Source of the DNA: Pollenia angustigena
Lineage: Eukaryota; Arthropoda; Insecta; Diptera; Polleniidae
Length of the DNA stretch: 64,000 bases
Assembly (NCBI GenBank): GCA_930367215.1
Contig: OV884056.1
Location: 121,022,053 to 121,086,052, forward strand
Direction of reading: 5' to 3'
The stretch's first letter is position 1. Each line of letters opens with the position of its first letter. The notes beneath the pieces are model-generated. The model saw nothing but the letters and a program-made list of their open reading frames with translations. It searched no databases and was not told the DNA's origin. This document shows, one piece after another, positions 12,541 through 21,064 of the stretch. The position numbers and the translations under genes were made by a program.

Positions 12541-15500
12541 AGGGTCGTGAGAGTTCCCCACGTTGGACTTCTGTAGTGCAAATGGTGAGAGTTCTGGCCA
12601 ATCAGAGGAAAGGTGTTAAAATATGTCATATCAATGCCCAGAGCTTGAAGAAAAAGATTGACGAATTTAGATTGGTCTTTGAAAACTCAGGTATTGATTT
12701 TATATGTGTATCGGAAACATGGTTTCATCCCGGAATTTCAGACTTTTATGTTTCATTAGATGGATACAATTTAAGCAGAGTCGATAGAGAAGATGGATAT
12801 GGTGGTGTTGCTATATACATCAAAAAGGGTATTTCTTTTAGTGTCAAGTATACATCTAAGGAAAACTTAGATTCTGAGGACATTGATAATACGGAGCCAC
12901 TAAATTTAATTGAGTATCTATTTATTGAGGTAAACAATGAAAGTAGGAAGTTGCTTGTAGGCAGCGTTTATAGGCCTAATAGGAATCTTTGTACCAAATT
13001 GTTTATTCGAAATTTGGAAACGCAAACGGCTTTGTACGATGATGTTATAATAGCAGGAGACTTTAATTCTAACTTACTTGTAGATAGTAGTTTCTCTGAT
13101 GACTGTGCCTCGCTTGGCTTAACATCACCTAATACTTTGAACCCTACACACTTTACTGCAACTAATAACACGCTTTTAGATTTTTTTCTTGTGAGTAATG
13201 AAAATAATCTACTACTGTATGATCAATTGTCTGCGTCATGTTTCTCCAAACATGATCTTATTTTCATGACTTACAATTTCCAACTTGTAATACCGGTTGA
13301 GAGAATTACCTTTCGAGATTTCAAGAACATTAATCTCAGATTACTCGAGGAAGAATTTTTTAAAATCAATTGGAATATTTTGTATTCCTTGTATTCAATA
13401 GATGACCAACTTTCTTTTCTGGAGCAAAACCTAAATTATCTGTTCGATCTAACTGTGCCAATAAGGACAAAAATTATTGGTAATAAGCAAAAACCATGGT
13501 TTTCTTCGGAAATTAAGGGTTACATCAAGCAAAGAGATCTGGCGTATGCACGTTGGAAAAGATTTAAGACTACAACGTTATATGAGGATTATCTGACCGC
13601 TAAAAGAAAAACAAATAAAATGATTAAAACGGCCAAATCCGTTTTTTATGCTGAAAAGTTTTCTTTCGCTATTGGCTCCAAAAGAACATGGCAAACAATA
13701 CGCGAAGTTGGTATCGGTAAATCTACAAACCGAGAACCATGTTCAATTGATGCCGATGCAATCAATAAAAAGTTTTTAAATATCCCCATTGTTCAGGCGG
13801 ATCAAAATTATTATAACAATTATCATTCGAACAACAATACCGACTCTTTTTTTTCTTTTGCTGCAGTAGACCAATGTGATGTTTTATCTAGCCTTTTGTC
13901 TATAAAATCCAACTCCATAGGAGCGGACGGGATTAATCCAAAATTTCTGAAAATTCTTTTACCTCAACTTCTTCCGATAATCACATTTTTCTTTAATAAA
14001 ATTTTAACCTCAAGTTACTTTCCCTCGAATTGGAAAATAGCTAAAATCGTTCCAATACCCAAAACTGGTTCCGATTTTAGACCAATAGCCATTCTTCCAT
14101 TTCTATCTAAAGTATTTGAACGTATTATGCATAACCAGATAACCTGTTTCTTGGATAACAATAACTTGCTAACAGATCGTCAATCTGGATTTAGAAAGAA
14201 CAACAGCTGCATAACAGCCTTAGTTGATGTTACGGAGGAGATTAGAAAGAAACTTGATGATGGTGAGACTACTTTTTTAATACTTTTGGATCATTCAAAA
14301 GCGTTTGATACCGTGGATCACAACATTCTTTGCTACAAGCTCAGTAATTTTTTTAACTTCTCTTCGACCGCTATTCATTTATTGTCAACATACTTGAGTA
14401 ACAGATATCAGTATGTTGAAACTGGAATCCAGAAGTCCAGGGCACTGCCTGTAACAAGAGGGGTACCACAGGGGTCCATTGTTGGGCCACTTCTATTCTC
14501 ACTTTACTCTAATGACCTCCCAGCCGTCCTAACAAATTGTAATGTTAGAATGTACGCGGATGACGTTCAACTTTATACCAGTTGTAGAAATGCATTAATT
14601 GACCAGTGTATTATCACTATTAATCAGCAACTTCAGCATATTTATACGTGGGCAACGGCAAATGGTTTGGAAATAAATCCTAAAAAATCTAAATGCATAG
14701 TTATTCAGAGGCGACTTAACAAACAGAACATTATTCCAAATATATTTATAAATAAACAACAAATTGAAATAGTCAAATCTGCTAAGAATCTCGGAATATT
14801 TTTTAATGATACTCTTACGTGGTCGAACCACATTAACTATGCTTGTGGTCGCACCTTTTCTATGATTAGAACTCTTTGGCGGACCCAGCATTGTACACCT
14901 CTAAAAATAAGAATACTGCTTGCCAAAACTTATCTGATGCCCATTTTATTATATGGTTGTGAGCTATTTGCTAAATGTGATACAATTAGTAAAGCAAAAT
15001 TAAAAGTTGCATTTAATAACATAGTCCGTTACGTGTATGGACTTAATAGGCGTTCTAGTATATCCTTGTTTTCATCTCGGTTATATGGCCTTTCTTTAGA
15101 TAATATACTGAGCATGAGAGTTTTAATTTTTTTACATAAGATAATATATACCCACAAACCTGATCATCTGTACGGCAAACTTTGTATTTCAGATATAAGC
15201 AGGGGAAAAAGAATTAGATCGTTTAGATACAAAAGTTTAATTTCGGAGTGGCATTTCTACATATTCTCAATTTCTCTCTGGAATTCTATACCCCATAGTT
15301 TTCAACTTTTAAGTAACGCACGAAAGTTTAAAGAAAGTATTTTTAAACTGTTTTCAACATAACAATTTGAAACATTATTGTTTGAGATTTAAGTACATAT
15401 GATTAAATTATTTAAATATTGTTTAATTTTAATTGATTTTGCTTTATATATTTTAAACTGTAATTAGATATTAAGTTGTTAATTAATAAATGATTTATAA

Positions 15501-15597
15501 TTATACATTTTCTCAGTTCCATACTGCAAAATAAGACTCGTAAGTCTTGTGTATGGAGCAATTCAATTAAATAAATAAATAAATAAAAATACAAATG
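12541..15597 (+). mobile_element. Non-LTR retrotransposon (LINE), complete ORF2, inserted in Gypsy copy 2
   Basis: A single long endonuclease/RT frame is followed by about 200 bp of 3' sequence and a tail of TAAA repeats (near 15568-15590). No ORF1 is found upstream, so either the copy is 5' truncated or the family lacks one. No convincing target-site duplication was seen, and the left end is a guess near the first coding base. The clade is uncertain: the HSKAFDTVDH and YADD motifs suggest the CR1/Daphne/Jockey supergroup. Confidence 0.8.
12582..15362 (+). CDS. LINE ORF2: endonuclease and reverse transcriptase, intact 926 codons
   Basis: This makes a target-nicking endonuclease fused to a reverse transcriptase for target-primed reverse transcription. 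The N-terminal APE-like endonuclease shows its motifs in order: HINAQS, SETWF, VYRPN, AGDFNSN, TLLDFFLVS and SKHDLIF (about residues 15-230). The RT follows, with GADGINPKFLK, RPIAILPFLSKVFERIM, DHSKAFDTVDH, GVPQGSIVGPLL and the catalytic MYADD near residue 660. The C-terminal region ends at TAA 15360. There is no RNase H domain. I start at the ATG at 12582, since the in-frame codon at 12576 is GTG. No stop or frameshift interrupts the frame, in contrast to every other long element protein here, so this insertion is probably young. Confidence 0.88.
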   Translation: MVRVLANQRKGVKICHINAQSLKKKIDEFRLVFENSGIDFICVSETWFHPGISDFYVSLDGYNLSRVDREDGYGGVAIYIKKGISFSVKYTSKENLDSEDIDNTEPLNLIEYLFIEVNNESRKLLVGSVYRPNRNLCTKLFIRNLETQTALYDDVIIAGDFNSNLLVDSSFSDDCASLGLTSPNTLNPTHFTATNNTLLDFFLVSNENNLLLYDQLSASCFSKHDLIFMTYNFQLVIPVERITFRDFKNINLRLLEEEFFKINWNILYSLYSIDDQLSFLEQNLNYLFDLTVPIRTKIIGNKQKPWFSSEIKGYIKQRDLAYARWKRFKTTTLYEDYLTAKRKTNKMIKTAKSVFYAEKFSFAIGSKRTWQTIREVGIGKSTNREPCSIDADAINKKFLNIPIVQADQNYYNNYHSNNNTDSFFSFAAVDQCDVLSSLLSIKSNSIGADGINPKFLKILLPQLLPIITFFFNKILTSSYFPSNWKIAKIVPIPKTGSDFRPIAILPFLSKVFERIMHNQITCFLDNNNLLTDRQSGFRKNNSCITALVDVTEEIRKKLDDGETTFLILLDHSKAFDTVDHNILCYKLSNFFNFSSTAIHLLSTYLSNRYQYVETGIQKSRALPVTRGVPQGSIVGPLLFSLYSNDLPAVLTNCNVRMYADDVQLYTSCRNALIDQCIITINQQLQHIYTWATANGLEINPKKSKCIVIQRRLNKQNIIPNIFINKQQIEIVKSAKNLGIFFNDTLTWSNHINYACGRTFSMIRTLWRTQHCTPLKIRILLAKTYLMPILLYGCELFAKCDTISKAKLKVAFNNIVRYVYGLNRRSSISLFSSRLYGLSLDNILSMRVLIFLHKIIYTHKPDHLYGKLCISDISRGKRIRSFRYKSLISEWHFYIFSISLWNSIPHSFQLLSNARKFKESIFKLFST

Positions 15598-16475
15598 TTT
15601 CACCGCACACCGTTCCTTCTGGCCAACAACCAGCAGCACCGGAGTTTTGTTGCGGGTAAAATGTATTTAAATGGCAAATGTCTGTAAAAATTAACAAATA
15701 CAGACGGTTTCCAAATTTTGCTTTCAGGCGGGAACCACAACTGAGCGGTTTAAGATCGTAGGATGTAACACCGTAAATTGCTGAAAAAAACGCACTATTT
15801 GTTTACAATTCCAGTGTAAACTTATTTTGTTTTCTTTTAAAAATAATTCTGGGAAAAAAAATAAAAAAAAAAATTTTTTTTATTTCCATGACCGGGGTAT
15901 GAAATAGAATTAGTTCAGTGTAAACGTACGACGTAGGTAAACTCTTTCGTTTGTACAATTATTGTGTGCCTTGTATTGAATATTACAACTTAAATTGTAC
16001 AACGTAGCTACGTCATACGCTACTACCCTAATAACGGGCATTTGCATTCCTACGGTCATGGCTCATTTCATCTGAAATAACCCCAAAGTATTCATAACTG
16101 CTGATTATTTATTGAATGTCAGGTATACTCACTTTTTATGATATTTCAGTTGATTGAAAATGTGTATGAATATACATATAATGTATATATTCCACCACAA
16201 ACGAATGATTTGAAAAACAACTGGGGTCAAATAGTTTGTCGATTCAAAATAGGAGACGCTTTTATTGAAAATATCGTTTTACACTGCTAATTCAAACTGA
16301 CCTTTATTAAAGCAAAAGTCTTTGGCGTTTTTATTGCTTTAGCACGGAAGTATGCAGCTTTTTGGTGGTTATTTTTTTGTTGAAACGGGTGTCGAATAGT
16401 TGGCAGTCCAAAACAGAAAAAACTTTTATAAAAAAAAGACAATTTTGTACATTGCTAATTCGTGCTGGCATGAGT
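15598..16475. other. Non-coding interval between LINE tail and right LTR
   Basis: About 880 bp contain no recognised gene or repeat. They carry no clear polypurine tract just before the LTR at 16476, which is odd for the 3' end of a retroelement internal region. Copy 1 lacks this stretch. Confidence 0.4.
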
Positions 16476-19469
16476 TGAGGCAAATTTTCTTGTGCTGAGG
16501 CAGAATATGTATGCAGCATGTTCGTTTTGTTTTGTACTGCTGGGCATGCTGAAATAAACGGAAAAGTTAGCATTAGTATTTGTGCAAAATAAAATGTACA
16601 GGGGAACGATACTTATCTTTATTTATGTGCAGTTTCCTGTCCAGTATCCATTAATGTAGGTAAAACATCCCAAAAACCTGAAAATATAGAAAAAAATTGA
16701 AAATTAATTACAAAATTGTACTCACATGCGGCTTTTCTTCAATGGCGACCAATAATGAAAAAGAATCATATGTTTGTGTGTGGGCGTTGCTGAAGTGTAG
16801 TGTAGAAACGTATGTTGCAAAATCAACCGCAAAAACTACATTGAATGGCAACGTTGGCTTAATAGTGAAATAGTGCAGAGCAGGGTATAGTAAAATTTTT
16901 GCAGGGCTGTATTTTCCATTCAAAAGTGAAAAATAATTTTCAAAATATAATTTATTAAAATTTATGAATGAATGGAAAATACTTGTGAAATTTTATGAAC
17001 GCCTGGTAAGCAAACTGGTTGAGATAAAGGAGTTAGGATGTTTATATTGTTTATGGGTTTATATAGTTTTTAAAGCCGCGGTATTTTAAAGATATGTAAA
17101 TAAATAAATATTCAAGTCTTGCTAGGAATATTTAAATAAAAATAAAAACATTTTTTAGAAGAGCGGAAAAATTATGTAATTAATTGTGGGTTATATAATT
17201 TCTTTTTTACAGAATAAAAGGCGCCAAGAGATTTTTTTGACATAGATATTATAATAAATACACAGAGGCGCGAATATAAAAGTATATATATATATTTTCT
17301 TTGGTATTTTTGTGGTTAAGTGAGAGGCGCCAAGAGAAAAAGTAGGTGCAGATTTTCTTTAGTGAGATTTTGTAGTGTTGTTTGGAAGTTGAAAATGAGA
17401 ATTTTGGAAAATACCGCCAAAGGGAAAGAAATAAGTGATGAATTTAAGCAGGCTTACTAAGAGAATCAGGCTTAATAGTTAACAAAATTTTGAAGTGCGA
17501 CAGACTGTGAAAAAAGTAAATTGAAGTGGTAAAAAGTTGATATTTGTTATTTATACTTGTGTGGTGTTAAAAAAAAAATATCTGCATCAGTAAAGGAAAG
17601 GGGGAACAACTCCAAGAGTTTAAATTGAAGATCCATCATAAAGATTAGTGAATCATAAAATAAAAAAAAAACGTAAGCTAGTGCCAAAATTTAATGGGTT
17701 TTAATAAAAGAAAGCTTTCATTTATTAAGTCTGTGAAGTAATTGCTGTTAGTCATAATAAAGTTCTAGAGTTGTTAAAGATTTATAAATCAAACTGTTAA
17801 CAAAAATTTGATAAGTAAATGATTAATAAATCTGGGTATTTTATTATGGTAAGACAATTGAAATAAAAAAAAGGAAACAAAAGTTTAAGTAAATGAAAAT
17901 TTGGAAAGTGTAGTTTAGAGGATAGTGTAATAATAAAATATTATTACATCTTTTTTTATATAGCTGGCTATCCTCTATTCTCACGGGTATTGACTTACGA
18001 GGTCTGTCAGAAGGATTTTTCCCTAACATCACATGAGATATAGCCAATTATTTTATTTAATTTATTTACGTATGCATATACATTCGAGTTTTGGCGGTGA
18101 TTTTAAAAAATTGAAGGAAAACCATTTGTATTCCAAACTGTATAAAAATCCTAAGCTATGAATATTGCTCTATATTGTTGAAGAAACATACAAACCATTT
18201 TTACATTCGGGATTAAAGAAAAAAGTAACAAGTACGAGTGTATGCAAAATTATGAATTTTTATTTATGCGTATTTTAAAAGTAAAAGTATAAAAAATAGT
18301 GCCTTATAAGAAGTTACACGCAAAGAAAATTTAAAAAAAGAGCATTGAAAAAAAAATGAAAAACATTAAGAGTAAAAATTGAATATTGAATTAAGGAAGT
18401 AATAAAAAGAAAAAAGTACAGGTTATTAGATAATATAAAAAAAGAACATGTAAATTAAAATTTAAATATTGTATTAAATTATAGAAAAAATTGGTATAGT
18501 TTATAAGCTTATATATATATATAAAAAAAATAATATAAATACATTTAATTTAGAGTTGAGGTTCAATTGTAAGAGAATATTGTGTCCTTATTTAGCGATC
18601 AGGGATAAAGAAAACAGCCTAAGAAAAAGAAAGAAAAAAAATATAAGTTAATTTGTGTATTTATAAATATTTGAGTTGAGGAGAAAATATAATATCATAA
18701 AGAATTCCAAGGTTAGTGCTCCAATTAGGCGCGAGAATTATAAAAATAGGACAAATAGTGAACTTCAGGGAGCTCCTTTAAGTTGTAGAAATTGTTGAAT
18801 TAGTAGAAACGTTAAGATTTTAAAGAAAGCAAATAAAAATAATTTGAGCTCTGAATAGGAATTAATATATGAAAGAAAAAGGATTTTTAGTAAAATATAA
18901 AATATGTTGCTTTGAGCTAAATTCAAATATAAGTAAATATATACAAATTAATACAAAAAAAAATAATATTTGAACGGCTGAAAATAAAATTAGGATTATA
19001 TTATTATATTATTTGAATATTTTAATTTATTTTATTAGTTGTATAAAACATAAATAATTATAAATTTGTTAGTTTATATTTAAATTTTATAAATATGAAT
19101 AAATATTGTTTTGGTTAAGTGATTTACAGAAAGAATGTTGGCTTAATTAATTAAGGTTTTGGCAATGGTAGACCGGTAAGTAAAATTAGGTTCAGGTTGA
19201 TTTTAGGGTCGAAAGTCAAACGGTTTTGGACGATATTTTTCGGCTAGGTTGGGAGGGCAAATAATGAGACCAACATCTGTCTCATCGTGATGATTCTTGT
19301 GTTTGTGGAATCATGTTGTAGTTTCAGTGTTGATGTGTTTATTTTTGTTTTTTTTCGTGTTCGGGTACGCGTCAGGCGAGAAGGGTTGGGACCACCTGAG
19401 AGTCACAATAAACTAAAACAAGAAGGAAGAGCTAGTCGGAAACCTCGCCTGTTCAACCGGCCCGTAACA
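16476..19469 (+). repeat. Long terminal repeat, right copy
   Basis: This is the second copy of the LTR at 2371-5406, 2994 bp long, with TGAGGC...GTAACA ends. It lacks about 36 bp near 18970 and has scattered single-base differences. It ends exactly where helicase-coding sequence begins on the other strand, so this is a true insertion boundary. Confidence 0.85.
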
Positions 19470-19690
19470 AACACCAGTGCCATTGCGGGGCATAAATCTT
19501 AGTTTATAAATAAATTCCACAGCAGGTATTATGAATGCCAATGTTTCGCCAGAACCAGTTTGGGCAGCGCCTACTAAATCACGACCTTGCAATAGTGGGT
19601 GCAATGATTTCGCTTGAATTTCAGTCATCTCGGTGAAACCCATTTCTTCAATTGCCTTAAGAGTAGCATCAGAAACATTTGCGGCTCCTG
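19470..19690 (-). pseudogene. pit: DEAD-box helicase exon fragment, pitchoune/DDX18-like
   Basis: On the minus strand an exon starts after a CAG splice acceptor (19688-19690) and encodes the Q-motif and motif I region of a DDX18-type nucleolar RNA helicase: [14 protein letters not shown], then [12 protein letters not shown], then [11 protein letters not shown]. It stops at the LTR, before motif Ia and the DEAD box. The Walker A lysine, needed for ATP binding in this family, is glutamate (GSGET instead of GSGKT). Family identity is firm because the spacing and the [10 protein letters not shown] segment are typical of DDX18. I infer a truncated, non-functional duplicate rather than the working gene. 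Confidence 0.8.
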
Positions 19691-19860
19691 AAAAACGATA
19701 AATATAATTTTAATTCTTAAATTTTAATGGAAAATAAAAAATTTATACACATATTTACATTTTACCTTTTTACTCCCAACACTTTTGAACAACTTGTAAA
19801 ATTTTAATTTCTGCTTCTTCGTCGTCTTCTGCAACTGATGATGCAGCAAAAATGAGGAAA
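19691..19860 (-). pseudogene. Possible intron and upstream exon of the helicase fragment
   Basis: Beyond the acceptor lies AT-rich intron-like sequence, then a more complex stretch (about 19766-19855) with a possible GT donor near 19766. One reading gives a lysine-rich segment, as in the N-terminus of this helicase family, but I could not align it. Retention of an intron would mean a genomic duplicate, not a processed copy. Confidence 0.35.
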
Positions 19861-19952
19861 TTCCGCCAAAATAAGTTATTATTTTGCGCCAAAAGAAAAT
19901 TTCCTAATTTTTGCGCCAACTTTTCCACAATTTATGAAAATAAATAAAATTT

Positions 19953-20034
19953 CATTTAACCCCTTCAATAAAAAGAGATAGCTGTATATTATTCTAAAAT
20001 ATTTGCTATCCTTCACTAATTTTGGGGTTAAATG
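19953..20034. repeat. Short hairpin with 11-bp arms
   Basis: CATTTAACCCC at 19953 is matched by GGGGTTAAATG ending at 20034, with a second inner pair (GATAGC/GCTATC). It could be a tiny MITE or a chance hairpin. No target duplication was seen. Confidence 0.4.
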
Positions 20035-20179
20035 AGTATTGCCACTTTTACACTTTTTAATGCCTGCTCTGACCGCCAGAGGGCCGTGTCTTATCTGTAT
20101 AATTTGTGGTCGAAGTCACATCGATGACTGAATTAAAGAGCATAAAAATATGTGTTAGTAGTGGTGTACACAATTGTGC

Positions 20180-21064
20180 AAAGAAATGGAAATCCCTGGA
20201 CTAAATAATAAATAATATTTATATAACGATAACGTTGAAAAGTTTTAATTGAACGATTAATAATTAATACTTGAAGAAGTGAACGATATAACATTTTAGT
20301 TGAACCAAGGCGAATTAATAAAGGTGACCGCATCATGAGATAGAGTTATGCTAGCTATCCCTTTTTATTGAAAAACACTGTATTTTGTTTTTGTAAAAAG
20401 TTAGAGTGAATGTCAAAAATATTTGTTGAAAATATAAAAAAGGAAATTTTTTTTGTTAATAAAATATACACAATTGCTTAAGAAACTCCTCAATTGCAAA
20501 TTAATTGTGGCTCCACTTATTCCGTACCCATTTTTAATTTCTTCTGTTTATATTTTTTCACCTTTTTTTGTTTATATAATTTAAAAAAGTTTTTTTTTCA
20601 ACAATTTAAATTTTTATTGAATTTTAAATTTAAATTAATTTTTTCACAAAATGTAAACAAAGCTTGACATTCAGTATACACACAAAAAAATAAACAATAA
20701 ACAGATGACTGGAAAATGTCACCTTTATGAATTCGCCTTGAGTTGAACGTTGAAAAACTAATACTATTAAACGATATAAATATCAGTTGAACGGTTAATA
20801 ACTGTTATTTATTTAACGATGACGTGTAAGTGTTAATTGAACGGTTAATAATTAATACTTAAAGTACATTCCAAATCAAAATATTAGCTCAACGGTGAAA
20901 AAAACTAATGTTACTGAACGATGTAAATATCGGTTGAACGACTAATAACTAATATTTATTAAACGATAAAGCGAAGTGTGAATTTAACGATTATAAATTA
21001 ATACTCAGCAACGGTAACTAACGTACATATTTTAACGGTCGAATCGAAATCAATTTAATTCACA
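20180..21064 (+). repeat. Degenerate repeats in the leader of the second Gypsy element
   Basis: Phrases of the type TTGAACGRTTAATAACTAATA recur many times with variation, both before and after the insertion at 20306-20740. They lead up to the gag start at 21065. I infer the 5' untranslated leader of the Gypsy element. No LTR or primer-binding site could be placed. Confidence 0.5.
20306..20740. mobile_element. Non-autonomous DNA transposon with 8-bp target duplication
   Basis: The 435-bp element is flanked by AGTTGAAC on both sides (20298-20305, 20741-20748). Its terminal inverted repeats are about 23 bp with one mismatch and begin CAAGGCGAATT, continuing into a shared ATAAAGGTGAC. An 8-bp duplication is typical of hAT and P elements. 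It has no coding sequence. A 36-bp relic with the same ends is at 39754-39789. Confidence 0.88.

Larger units (their letters stand above)
2371..19469 (+). mobile_element. Ty3/Gypsy retrotransposon, copy 2, LTR to LTR with nested insertions
   Basis: The element is bounded by two copies of a 3.0-kb repeat (2371-5406 and 16476-19469). Its internal region starts with a primer-binding site at 5411 and carries a leader, gag and pol in the expected order. Nested inside are a TA-flanked MITE (5698-6148) and a LINE (about 12541-15597). The long LTRs and gag-pol layout recall the Osvaldo/Ulysses group of fly Gypsy elements; this is inference from memory. No env-like frame is visible. It follows copy 1 without intervening host DNA, giving an internal-LTR-internal-LTR tandem. 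The right LTR borders a DDX18-like gene fragment. Confidence 0.75.

Noticed and set aside
15412..15639. A 75-codon minus-strand frame over the LINE tail
   Set aside because: It is a shadow of the AT-rich 3' region and TAAA repeats.
11713..16475. An env-like gene after Gypsy pol
   Set aside because: No long frame other than the LINE ORF exists in this interval and no membrane or fusion features were seen.
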